Part shown: positions 33,763 to 44,952 of the stretch, in pieces
Position numbering within the stretch: the stretch's first letter is position 1
How the letters are laid out: each line of letters opens with the position of its first letter
NCBI RefSeq assembly: GCF_963662255.1
Contig: NC_085046.1
Location: 54,716,570 to 54,780,569 of the forward strand
Direction: 5' to 3'
Source: Cinclus cinclus
Lineage: Eukaryota; Chordata; Aves; Passeriformes; Cinclidae
Length of the DNA stretch: 64,000 nucleotides
Position numbers and translations under genes: made by a program
The notes under the pieces: generated by a model
Seen by the model: only the letters and a program-made list of their open reading frames with translations
Told to the model about the DNA's origin: nothing
The model's database searches: none

Positions 33763-34595
33763 ATGGCCACGGAGACAGACTGGAACTGCCCCATCTGCCG
33801 TGACGGTCCCGGTGAAAAGGCTTCTGTAACACCGTGCGTCCACCAGTTCTGCCTGGGCTGCATTGTGCGCTGGGTCAAGACCAAGCCATTGTGCCCCCTG
33901 TGCAGGCAGCCTATCAAGAGCATCGTTTACTCTGTTCGGTCGGAGGAAGACTTTCTGGAGATAGCTCTCCCAAGCTCCTCAGACTCATGGGCTGCTGGTC
34001 ACCAGGATGAGCAGGGGGCTGCGGAGCGCATGCCCAGCACCTATGTAGCTGGCTTCCCAGCTGAGCTCTGGGCTGGCATTTTCCAGGACTGCTCAGAAAT
34101 CCTGGAGCCCCTGCTGCCCTGGCTGAACCAGGAGCTTTCGCAGCTGCTCAGGACCCACTGGTGGGAGGTGGCTCTGGCACAGAGTGTGGTCGTAGCCAAT
34201 TTGTGCTACTATGGGCTGAGGCAGGAGGCCTTGGTCCAGGAGCTGCAAGGCCTGCTGCAGGAGCAGACGGTGGCATTTGTGCGCCGGCTCATTGACACTG
34301 CTGCTGACAGGTGCAGTGATGAGATCCTGCGGCGGATGAACCTCCTGAACTCCCATGCTCAGGAGGAAGAGGAGCAGGAGCAGGAGCAGGAGGAAGAGGA
34401 GGAGGGTCCCAAAGGCATCACTGCCTCCCTCCAGGGGACTCTCACCCCCATGGTGGCCTCCTCCCACAGCCCTATGGTCTCCAATGTGGAAGCAGACACT
34501 GGAACATTGGAAGCCACGCTGCGTGAGGGGCCCAGCTGCTCTCCATCCATGCCCGTCCATGCAGAGCGGGAGCAGCCCCAGGACGAGCCTGGCGA

Positions 34596-34643
<48 letters not shown>

Positions 34644-34830
34644 AGGCCCCTCTGCCCAAGGCTGCAGCCGCAGCCGTCGTGCTCCTGGCCGGGACACGGA
34701 CAGCGTGCCCAAGGAGTGCCGGCGCCCCACAAAGAGGAAGGCCTCTAGACCTCAGGACTCTCCCCAGCCCCCAAAAAGGCCGTCCCGCCAGTGCAAGCCC
34801 AAGCCAAGGCCCCTTGATTGTAGGAAGTAG
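33763..34830 (+). CDS. Topors-like RING-finger E3 ligase, copy 11 (355 aa)
   Basis: The copy has V38, R175, three Gln-Glu pairs and 14 alanines. It matches copy 7 at C319 and C344 but has R305 and R263C. R263C is shared only with copy 12. Its offset from copy 7 is 13,315 bp. RING ligands are intact. Confidence 0.9.
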
Positions 34831-36878
34831 GAGTAGATGTAGGAGTAAAGAATCAATGTTAGGAGTTGGAAATTGTTTTTAGAAGTAGGAAATCAATGGT
34901 AGAGTTAGGAAATCAATTGTAGAAGTAGGAAATAAATTGTTGTTTCTCTGACACAGTCTCAGAGTGTGGCTTTCTCGGCCTTCTCCTGTTGCCTTTTCCC
35001 TCTGCCCTCAAATGCCAATGTGGGCGGCAACTGGGAGGGGAGGGGATAGGAACATTGTAGCCACAGGGGCCCAGAGGAGCCCTGGCAGGGGCCTGTGCCC
35101 AGTGCTACAGGAAGACAAGAAGCAGCCCCCAGGCAGGCCAAGCTTGGGACCCAGCCTGGGAGTCTGGAAAGCTTCCTGCTCTCAACTGCAGGGCAGGACA
35201 GGCCATGTTCATGGGGCATGAGCTGCAGGCAGCAAGCGAGCTAAAAGGGACAGAAGGAGCCCTCAGCTGGGGTCACAGTCAGTGCTGCAGAGGAAAGCAA
35301 AACTTCTCGGGATCCAGAGCCAATGTGGCCTGAGGGAAAGTTCCTTCTTGACCCCAGGGCTACTGATTGGCCGTGTTGAAAAGGGGCTCTGGAATGAAGG
35401 CAGCCAGTGGAAACACCGGTCGCCTTGGAGAACCACATGCCATCCTGCCTGTTCAGCAGAGTCAGCTGCACAGGACAACCCAGGGTCTGCCAGGCCAAGT
35501 GCCAGTGGCACAATAGGTAGAGTCTGCAAGGATGCTCCAGGAAGACCCTGATGCAAAGAGATGGAGAGATGCTTCGTTGGTGTGGCTAGCTTTTAGCTGT
35601 CAGAATAAACCAAAACTCTTGTAGGGATCTTCAGAAGATCCCGCCCTTCAAAATGACAATGGCCTGCACCGAGAGAGGGGCCAGCTTCCAGTTTGATGCC
35701 GCCCTGAGCACTGAAGGGGATGAGTGGAGGGAAAGAGCCAAGAGGAAGGATGGATTTGAACAAATCCACAGGATTCCTGCCAAGCCATTGAAGCCTAAGT
35801 GCAGATGTATCCTTGGCCAAGGAAATGAGTGACTTGAGATGGCAACAAGTCAGATGTGTACAGGCGAGAAACGCAAGCCCTCTATTTAAGGAGGGTTCCG
35901 AACAATCAAGAGAGCTTTTGTCACGTGGATCACCGAGGGTTGTGTGTCTGTCTCCAGCCAGGACCGCGGTTACCGTTCTACTCAACGACAGCAGAGATTT
36001 TCTCCCCGTTTTGGACCGTTTTTGGTTTGCCCAAAAGGGTGCTTGATGCTTCTTTTTCAGTTCTCTCTCCATCGTCAACTTGATGTTTCAATGGGATGAG
36101 GAGAGCAACAGCGGGTTGCAAGGGTCACTGAGCTAAGGACCACACCATCGTGCCCGTCAACAGCCATCCAATGGGGCTGTGGAGAAGAAAAGAAATGGGA
36201 ATAGAAAAGCAACCTGGCAAGAAGTTGATGCGGAGACTGGCAGGAGATGTCAGCATGTGCTCGCCTGTCCGAGTGGCGCAGGCGAGCAGCACTGAGAATA
36301 GAGAAGAAGGGCTGTCATGTCACGGGATTTAAAGCAGCCAAGCCACGTGCCGGATGTACACAGAAGCCTCCCGTGCCAAAAGTGGGCAACTAGCAGGTAA
36401 TGTGCTTCTAGAGGAGAAATGCTGGGACTGAGGTAGCCAAATGATTATAAAATCCGAGGCAAGAAAGAGGGAATGATGGCATGGCCCACGTACCCCATGT
36501 TTTCTCCTGAGGCCGTGGACTTGCAGGGGCTAAAGGCCCGCTCTGGCAGATTTGGAAGGCAGTCAAGGCAGCCAGGCGAGAGCAGTGACATCAGCGTGAC
36601 ATCAGCGACCCACAAACCGCATGGGTGGCAACCTCAGTGAGCAAAGCATTGTGACCTCACATCCCTCACTGCTTATGTTTGGGCACAGACAGAGCTGGGC
36701 TCAGACCGGCTCGCGCCTGCACTCCTGGCAAGCGTGCCTGCGAGGACTGGAAGCCCGCGAGGTCCTTGGGAGCTGCTGTGGGCAAGTCTGGGTTGTGATT
36801 CCCACGCCTTTGCCTGTTTCCTTAGCTATACGTGGTTGAGGAAGCCAAGCAGTGTGAGCGGTGCTTGCGGCGGCACAG
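34831..36878 (+). other. Spacer between genes 11 and 12 (2,048 bp)
   Basis: The first poly(A) signal is AATCAA (34891); the second is intact (34931). AGGAAGACCC, AACAGCCATCC and GAGGTAGCC match the spacer after gene 7. The TATA-like element is at 36446. No gene seen. Confidence 0.7.
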
Positions 36879-37026
36879 GTGAGCGGTGCAGGAAAGGACT
36901 ACGGGGTGGCCGTGGGCTGGGCGATGGTGTCTGGGGAGCTGTGAGTGTGTGGTGTCCTTCTTGAGGGGCCTGGGCGCTCCTTTGAGCCGCCCATCTCCCT
37001 GGGACAGCAAGTGACCTGTTTTGCAG
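36879..37026 (+). other. 5' UTR intron, unit 12
   Basis: A 148-bp GT-AG intron with intact signals. The CTATACG exon start is shared with unit 8. Confidence 0.65.
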
Positions 37027-37085
37027 CGTGTCACACCAGCAGGAGGGAGCAGCTGCTGTGCCCAGCTCTGCTGCAAGCCACAAGC

Positions 37086-37918
37086 ATGGCCACGGAGACA
37101 GACTGGAACTGCCCCATCTGCCGTGACGGTCCCGGTGAAAAGGCTTCTGTAACACCGTGCGTCCACCAGTTCTGCCTGGGCTGCATTGTGCGCTGGGTCA
37201 AGACCAAGCCATTGTGCCCCCTGTGCAGGCAGCCTATCAAGAGCATCGTTTACTCTGTTCGGTCGGAGGAAGACTTTCTGGAGATAGCTCTCCCAAGCTC
37301 CTCAGACTCATGGGCTGCTGGTCACCAGGATGAGCAGGGGGCTGCGGAGCGCATGCCCAGCACCTATGTAGCTGGCTTCCCAGCTGAGCTCTGGGCTGGC
37401 ATTTTCCAGGACTGCTCAGAAATCCTGGAGCCCCTGCTGCCCTGGCTGAACCAGGAGCTTTCGCAGCTGCTCAGGACCCACTGGTGGGAGGTGGCTCTGG
37501 CACAGAGTGTGGTCGTAGCCAATTTGTGCTACTATGGGCTGAGGCAGGAGGCCTTGGTCCAGGAGCTGCAAGGCCTGCTGCAGGAGCAGACGGTGGCATT
37601 TGTGCGCCGGCTCATTGACACTGCTGCTGACAGGTGCAGTGATGAGATCCTGCGGAGGATGAACCTCCTGAACTCCCATGCTCAGGAGGAAGAGGAGCAG
37701 GAGCAGGAGCAGGAGGAAGAGGAGGAGGGTCCCAAAGGCATCACTGCCTCCCTCCAGGGGACTCTCACCCCCATGGTGGCCTCCTCCCACAGCCCTATGG
37801 TCTCCAATGTGGAAGCAGACACTGGAACATTGGAAGCCACGCTGCGTGTGGGGCCCAGCTGCTCTCCATCCATGCCCGTCCATGCAGAGCGGGAGCAGCC
37901 CCAGGACGAGCCTGGCGA

Positions 37919-37949
<31 letters not shown>

Positions 37950-38147
37950 CCAGCAGGAGAAGGCCCCTCTGCCCAAGGCTGCAGCCGCAGCCGTCGTGCT
38001 CCTGGCCGGGACACGGACAGCGTGCCCAAGGAGTGCCGGCGCCCCACAAAGAGGAAGGCCTCTAGACCTCAGGACTCTCCCCAGCCCCCAAAAAGGCCGT
38101 CCCGCCAGTGCAAGCCCAAGCCAAGGCCCCTTGATTGTAGGAAGTAG
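37086..38147 (+). CDS. Topors-like RING-finger E3 ligase, copy 12 (353 aa)
   Basis: The 5' flank matches copy 8, but R263C, C319 and C344 match copy 11, so the copy is chimeric. The Ala tract is ten alanines, then Pro (CCA), then Ala, the only interrupted tract in the window. E259V is private, as is a silent CGG to AGG change near 37655. It has V38, R175 and three Gln-Glu pairs. RING ligands are intact. Confidence 0.9.
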
Positions 38148-40358
38148 GAGTAGATGTAGGAGTAAAGAATCAATGTTAGGAGTTGGAAATTGTTTTTAGA
38201 AGTAGGAAATAAATGGTAGAGTTAGGAAATCAATTGTAGAAGTAGGAAATAAATTGTTGTTTCTCTGACACAGTCTGAGAGTGTGGCTTTCTCGGCCTTC
38301 TCCTGTTGCCTTTTCCCTCTGCCCTCAAATGCCAATGTGGGCGGCAACTGGGAGGGGAGGGGATAGGAACATTGTAGCCACAGGGGCCCAGAGGAGCCCT
38401 GGCAGGGGCCTGTGCCCAGTGCTACAGGAAGACAAGAAGCAGCCCCCAGGCAGGCCAAGCTTGGGACCCAGCCTGGGAGTCTGGAAAGCTTCCTGCTCTC
38501 NNNNNNNNNNNNNNNNNNNNNNNNNNNNNNNNNNNNNNNNNNNNNNNNNNNNNNNNNNNNNNNNNNNNNNNNNNNNNNNNNNNNNNNNNNNNNNNNNNNN
38601 NNNNNNNNNNNNNNNNNNNNNNNNNNNNNNNNNNNNNNNNNNNNNNNNNNNNNNNNNNNNNNNNNNNNNNNNNNNNNNNNNNNNNNNNNNNNNNNNNNNN
38701 AGCTGCAGGCAGCAAGCGAGCTAAAAGGGACAGAAGGAGCCCTCAGCTGGGGTCACAGTCAGTGCTGCAGAGGAAAGCAAAACTTCTCGGGATCCAGAGC
38801 CAATGTGGCCTGAGGGAAAGTTCCTTCTTGACCCCAGGGCTACTGATTGGCCGTGTTGAAAAGGGGCTCTGGAATGAAGGCAGCCAGTGGAAACACCGGT
38901 CGCCTTGGAGAACCACATGCCATCCTGCCTGTTCAGCAGAGTCAGCTGCACAGGACAACCCAGGGTCTGCCAGGCCAAGTGCCAGTGGCACAATAGGTAG
39001 AGTCTGCAAGGATGCTCCAGGAAGTCCCTGATGCAAAGAGATGGAGACATGCTTCGTTGGTGTGGCTAGCTTTTAGCTGTCAGAATAAACCAAAACTCTT
39101 GTAGGGATCTTCAGAAGATCCCGCCCTTCAAAATGACAATGGCCTGCACCGAGAGAGGGGCCAGCTTCCAGTTTGATGCCGCCCTGAGCACTGAAGGGAA
39201 TGAGTGGAGGGAAAGAGCCAAGAGGAAGGATGGATTTGAACAAATCCACAGGATTCCTGCCAAGCCATTGAAGCCTAAGTGCAGATGTATCCTTGGCCAA
39301 GGAAATGAGTGACTTGAGATGGCAACAAGTCAGATGTGTACAGGCGAGAAACGCAAGGACTCTATTTAAGGAGGGTTCCGAACAATCAAGAGAGCTTTTG
39401 TCACGTGGATCACCGAGGGTTGTGTGTCTGTCTCCAGCCAGGACCGCGGTTACCGTTCTACTCAACGACAGCAGAGATTTTCTCCCCGTTTTGGACCGTT
39501 TTTGGTTTGCCCAAAAGGGTGCTTGATGCTTCTTTTTCAGTTCTCTCTCCATCGTCAACTTGATGTTTCAATGGGATGAGGAGAGCAACAGCGGGTTGCA
39601 AGGGTCACTGAGCTAAGGACCACACCATCGTGCCCGTCAACAGCGATCCAATGGGGCTGTGGAGAAGAAAAGAAATGGGAATTGAAAAGCAACCTGGCAA
39701 GAAGTTGATGCGGAGACTGGCAGGAGATGTCAGCATGTGCTCGCCTGTCCGAGTGGCGCAGGCGAGCAGCACTGAGAATAGAGAAGAAGGGCTGTCATGT
39801 CACGGGATTTAAAGCAGCCAAGCCACGTGCCTGATGTACACAGAAGCCTCCCGTGGCAAAAGTGGGAAACTAGCAGGTAATGTGCTTCTAGAGGAGAAAT
39901 GCTGGGACTGAGGTGGCCAAATGATTATAAAATCTGAGGCAAGAAATAGGGAATGATGGCATGGCCCACGTACCCCATGTTTTCTCCTGAGGCCGTGGAC
40001 TTGCAGGGGCTAAAGGCCCGCTCTGGCAGATTTGGAAGGCAGTCAAGGCAGCCAGGTGAGAGCAGTGACATCAGCGTGACATCAGCGGCCCACAAACCGC
40101 ATGGGTGGCAACCTCAGTGAGCAAAGCATTGTGACCTCACATCCCTCACTGCTTATGTTTGGGCACAGACAGAGCTGGGCTCAGACCGGCTCGCGCCTGG
40201 ACTCCTGGCAAGCGTGCCTGCGAGGACTGGAAGCCCGCGAGGTCCTTGGGAGCTGCTGTGGGCAAGTCTGGGTTGTGATTCCCACGCCTTTGCCTGTTTC
40301 CTTAGCCATACGTGGTTGAGGAAGCCAAGCAGTGTGAGCGGTGCTTGCGGCGGCACAG
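38148..40358 (+). other. Spacer between genes 12 and 13, containing the assembly gap
   Basis: Poly(A) signals lie at 38208 and 38248. CAGTCTGAGAG matches the spacer after gene 7. The 200-N gap breaks it. On the right it carries CGTGGCAAAAG and TCTGAGGCAAGAAATAGGG, and a CAGGTGAG at 40053-40060 where most units read CAGGCGAG. The TATA-like element is at 39926. No gene seen. Confidence 0.7.
38501..38700. other. Assembly gap (200 N)
   Basis: The left flank ends CTTCCTGCTCTC and the right begins AGCTGCAGGCAGC. In every other unit exactly 37 bp separate these. Replacing 200 N by 37 bp gives a spacer of 2,048 bp, one of only two lengths seen. The gap is therefore either 37 bp or 37 bp plus whole collapsed units. 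Open frames spanning it are artefacts. Confidence 0.95.
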
Positions 40359-40506
40359 GTGAGCGGTGCAGGAAAGGACTACGGGGTGGCCGTGGGCTGG
40401 GCGATGGTGTCTGGGGAGCTGTGAGTGTGTGGTGTCCTTCTTGAGGGGCCTGGGCGCTCCTTTGAGCCGCCCATCTCCCTGGGACAGCAAGTGACCTGTT
40501 TTGCAG
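40359..40506 (+). other. 5' UTR intron, unit 13
   Basis: A 148-bp GT-AG intron with intact splice signals. Confidence 0.65.
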
Positions 40507-40565
40507 CGTGTCACACCAGCAGGAGGGAGCAGCTGCTGTGCCCAGCTCTGCTGCAAGCCACAAGC

Positions 40566-41401
40566 ATGGCCACGGAGACAGACTGGAACTGCCCCATCTG
40601 CCGTGACGGTCCCGGTGAAAAGGCTTCTGTAACACCGTGCGTCCACCAGTTCTGCCTGGGCTGCATTGTGCGCTGGGTCAAGACCAAGCCATTGTGCCCC
40701 CTGTGCAGGCAGCCTATCAAGAGCATCGTTTACTCTGTTCGGTCGGAGGAAGACTTTCTGGAGATAGCTCTCCCAAGCTCCTCAGACTCATGGGCTGCTG
40801 GTCACCAGGATGAGCAGGGGGCTGCGGAGCGCATGCCCAGCACCTATGTAGCTGGCTTCCCAGCTGAGCTCTGGGCTGGCATTTTCCAGGACTGCTCAGA
40901 AATCCTGGAGCCCCTGCTGCCCTGGCTGAACCAGGAGCTTTCGCAGCTGCTCAGGACCCACTGGTGGGAGGTGGCTCTGGCACAGAGTGTGGTCGTAGCC
41001 AATTTGTGCTACTATGGGCTGAGGCAGGAGGCCTTGGTCCAGGAGCTGCAAGGCCTGCTGCAGGAGCAGACGGTGGCATTTGTGCGCCGGCTCATTGACA
41101 CTGCTGCTGACAGGTGCAGTGATGAGATCCTGCGGCGGATGAACCTCCTGAACTCCCATGCTCAGGAGGAAGAGGAGCAGGAGCAGGAGCAGGAGGAAGA
41201 GGAGGAGGGTCCCAAAGGCATCACTGCCTCCCTCCAGGGGACTCTCACCCCCATGGTGGCCTCCTCCCACAGCCCTATGGTCTCCAATGTGGAAGCAGAC
41301 ACTGGAACATTGGAAGCCACGCTGCGTGAGGGGCCCAGCCGCTCTCCATCCATGCCCGTCCATGCAGAGCGGGAGCAGCCCCAGGACGAGCCTGGCGAGG
41401 C

Positions 41402-41443
<42 letters not shown>

Positions 41444-41630
41444 AGGCCCCTCTGCCCAAGGCTGCAGCCGCAGCCGTCGTGCTCCTGGCCGGGACACGGA
41501 CAGCGTGCCCAAGGAGCGCCGGCGCCCCACAAAGAGGAAGGCCTCTAGACCTCAGGACTCTCCCCAGCCCCCAAAAAGGCCGTCCCGCCAGCGCAAGCCC
41601 AAGCCAAGGCCCCTTGATTGTAGGAAGTAG
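40566..41630 (+). CDS. Topors-like RING-finger E3 ligase, copy 13 (354 aa)
   Basis: The copy has V38, R175, three Gln-Glu pairs, 13 alanines (first GCG), R305, R319 and R344. This is the commonest form in the right part of the array. No private coding change was seen. RING ligands are intact. Confidence 0.9.
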
Positions 41631-43674
41631 GAGTAGATGTAGGAGTAAAGAATCAATGTTAGGAGTTGGAAATTGTTTTTAGAAGTAGGAAATAAATGGT
41701 AGAGTTAGGAAATCAATTGTAGAAGTAGGAAATAAATTGTTGTTTCTCTGACACAGTCTCAGAGTGCGGCTTTCTCGGCCTTCTCGTGTTGCCTTTTCCC
41801 TCTGCCCTCAAATGCCAATGTGGGCGGCAACTGGGAGGGGAGGGGATAGCAACATTGTAGCCACAGGGGCCCAGAGGAGCCCTGGCAGGGGCCTGTGCCC
41901 AGTGCTACAGGAAGACAAGAAGCAGCCCCCAGGCCAAGCTTGGGACCCAGCCTGGGAGTCTGGAAAGCTTCCTGCTCTCAACTGCAGGGCAGGACAGGCC
42001 ATCTTCATGGGGCATGAGCTGCAGGCAGCAAGCGAGCTAAAAGGGACAGAAGGAGCCCTCAGCTGGGGTCACAGTCAGTGCTGCAGAGGAAAGCAAAACT
42101 TCTCGGGATCCAGAGCCAATGTGGCCTGAGGGAAAGTTCCTTCTTGACCCCAGGGCTACTGATTGGCCGTGTTGAAAAGGGGCTCTGGAATGAAGGCAGC
42201 CAGTGGAAACACCGGTCGCCTTGGAGAACCACATGCCATCCTGCCTGATCAGCAGAGTCAGCTGCACAGGACAACCCAGGGTCTGCCAGGCCAAGTGCCA
42301 GTGGCACAATAGGTAGAGTCTGCAAGGATGCTCCAGGAAGTCCCTGATGCAAAGAGATGGAGAGATGCTTCGTTGGTGTGGCTAGCTTTTAGCTGTCAGA
42401 ATAAACCAAAACTCTTGTAGGGATCTTCAGAAGATCCCGCCCTTCAAAATGACAATGGCCTGCACCGAGAGAGGGGCCAGCTTCCAGTTTGATGCCGCCC
42501 TGAGCACTGAAGGGGATGAGTGGAGGGAAAGAGCCAAGAGGAAGGATGGATTTGAACAAATCCACAGGATTCCTGCCAAGCCATTGAAGCCTAAGTGCAG
42601 ATGTATCCTTGGCCAAGGAAATGAGTGACTTGAGATGGCGACAAGTCAGATGTGTACAGGCGAGAAACGTAAGCCCTCTATTTAAGGAGGGTTCCGAACA
42701 ATCAAGAGAGCTTTTGTCACGTGGATCACCGAGGGTTGTGTGTCTGTCTCCAGCCAGGACCGCGGTTACCGTTCTACTCAACGACAGCAGAGATTTTCTC
42801 CCCGTTTTGGACCGTTTTTGGTTTGCCCAAAAGGGTGCTTGATGCTTCTTTTTCAGTTCTCTCTCCATCGTCAACTTGATGTTTCAATGGGATGAGGAGA
42901 GCAACAGCGGGTTGCAAGGGTCACTGAGCTAAGGACCACACCATCGTGCCCGTCAACAGCGATCCAATGGGGCTGTGGAGAAGAAAAGAAATGGGAATTG
43001 AAAAGCAACCTGGCAAGAAGTTGATGCGGAGACTGGCAGGAGATGTCAGCATGTGCTCGCCTGTCCGAGTGGCGCAGGCGAGCAGCACTGAGAATAGAGA
43101 AGAAGGGCTGTCATGTCACGGGATTTAAAGCAGCCAAGCCACGTGCCTGATGTACACAGAAGCCTCCCGTGCCAAAAGTGGGAAACTAGCTGGTAATGTG
43201 CTTCTAGAGGAGAAATGCTGGGACTGAGGTGGCCAAATGATTATAAAATCTGAGGCAAGAAATAGGGAATGATGGCATGGCCCACGTACCCCATGTTTTC
43301 TCCTGAGGCCGTGGACTTGCAGGGGCTAAAGGCCCGCTCTGGCAGATTTGGAAGGCAGTCAAGGCAGCCAGGCGAGAGCAGTGACATCAGCGTGACATCA
43401 GCGGCCCACAAACCGCATGGGTGGCAACCTCAGTGAGCAAAGCATTGTGACCTCACATCCCTCACTGCTTATGTTTGGGCACAGACAGAGCTGGGCTCAG
43501 ACCGGCTCGCGCCTGGACTCCTGGCAAGCGTGCCTGCGAGGACTGGAAGCCCGCGAGGTCCTTGGGAGCTGCTGTGGGCAAGTCTGGGTTGTGATTCCCA
43601 CGCCTTTGCCTGTTTCCTTAGCCATACGTGGTTGAGGAAGCCAAGCAGTGTGAGCGGTGCTTGCGGCGGCACAG
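41631..43674 (+). other. Spacer between genes 13 and 14 (2,044 bp)
   Basis: It has a single CAGG. AGTGCGGC, TTCTCGTGTTG and GGATAGCAAC variants are shared with the spacers after genes 15 and 16. CTGATCAGC (near 42246) is shared with spacers 15-19. ACTAGCTGG upstream of gene 14 is shared only with that before gene 17. Poly(A) signals lie at 41691 and 41731, and the TATA-like element at 43242. No gene seen. Confidence 0.7.
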
Positions 43675-43822
43675 GTGAGCGGTGCAGGAAAGGACTACGG
43701 GGTGGCCGTGGGCTGGGCGATGGTGTCTGGGGAGCTGTGAGTGTGTGGTGTCCTTCTTGAGGGGCCTGGGCGCTCCTTTGAGCCGCCCATCTCCCTGGGA
43801 CAGCAAGTGACCTGTTTTGCCA
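43675..43822 (+). other. 5' UTR intron, unit 14, with destroyed 3' splice site
   Basis: The donor is intact, but the acceptor AG at 43821-43822 reads CA (TTTTGCCACGTG instead of TTTTGCAGCGTG), two adjacent substitutions. The intron would be retained or a downstream AG used, for example within ACCAGCAGG about 10-15 bases on. The change also creates a CACGTG E-box. The coding frame is untouched. Confidence 0.6.
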
Positions 43823-43881
43823 CGTGTCACACCAGCAGGAGGGAGCAGCTGCTGTGCCCAGCTCTGCTGCAAGCCACAAGC

Positions 43882-44717
43882 ATGGCCACGGAGACAGACT
43901 GGAACTGCCCCATCTGCCGTGACGGTCCCGGTGAAAAGGCTTCTGTAACACCGTGCGTCCACCAGTTCTGCCTGGGCTGCATTGTGCGCTGGGTCAAGAC
44001 CAAGCCATTGTGCCCCCTGTGCAGGCAGCCTATCAAGAGCATCGTTTACTCTGTTCGGTCGGAGGAAGACTTTCTGGAGATAGCTCTCCCAAGCTCCTCA
44101 GACTCATGGGCTGCTGGTCACCAGGATGAGCAGGGGGCTGCGGAGCGCATGCCCAGCACCTATGTAGCTGGCTTCCCAGCTGAGCTCTGGGCTGGCATTT
44201 TCCAGGACTGCTCAGAAATCCTGGAGCCCCTGCTGCCCTGGCTGAACCAGGAGCTTTCGCAGCTGCTCAGGACCCACTGGTGGGAGGTGGCTCTGGCACA
44301 GAGTGTGGTCGTAGCCAATTTGTGCTACTATGGGCTGAGGCAGGAGGCCTTGGTCCAGGAGCTGCAAGGCCTGCTGCAGGAGCAGACGGTGGCATTTGTG
44401 CGCCGGCTCATTGACACTGCTGCTGACAGGTGCAGTGATGAGATCCTGCGGCGGATGAACCTCCTGAACTCCCATGCTCAGGAGGAAGAGGAGCAGGAGC
44501 AGGAGCAGGAGGAAGAGGAGGAGGGTCCCAAAGGCATCACTGCCTCCCTCCAGGGGACTATCACCCCCATGGTGGCCTCCTCCCACAGCCCTATGGTCTC
44601 CAATGTGGAAGCAGACACTGGAACATTGGAAGCCACGCTGCGTGAGGGGCCCAGCCGCTCTCCATCCATGCCCGTCCATGCAGAGCGGGAGCAGCCCCAG
44701 GACGAGCCTGGCGAGGC

Positions 44718-44765
<48 letters not shown>

Positions 44766-44952
44766 AGGCCCCTCTGCCCAAGGCTGCAGCCGCAGCCGTC
44801 GTGCTCCTGGCCGGGACACGGACAGCGTGCCCAAGGAGCGCCGGCGCCCCACAAAGAGGAAGGCCTCTAGACCTCAGGACTCTCCCCAGCCCCCAAAAAG
44901 GCCGTCCCGCCAGCGCAAGCCCAAGCCAAGGCCCCTTGATTGTAGGAAGTAG
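43882..44952 (+). CDS. Topors-like RING-finger E3 ligase, copy 14 (356 aa)
   Basis: The copy has V38, R175, three Gln-Glu pairs, 15 alanines (first GCG), R305, R319 and R344. L231I is private. The coding region is intact, but the 5' UTR acceptor is lost, so this copy may be spliced or translated differently from the rest. Confidence 0.88.

Noticed and set aside
38281..38813. Open frames running through the N gap
   Set aside because: They are artefacts of translating N. The flanks are ordinary spacer.
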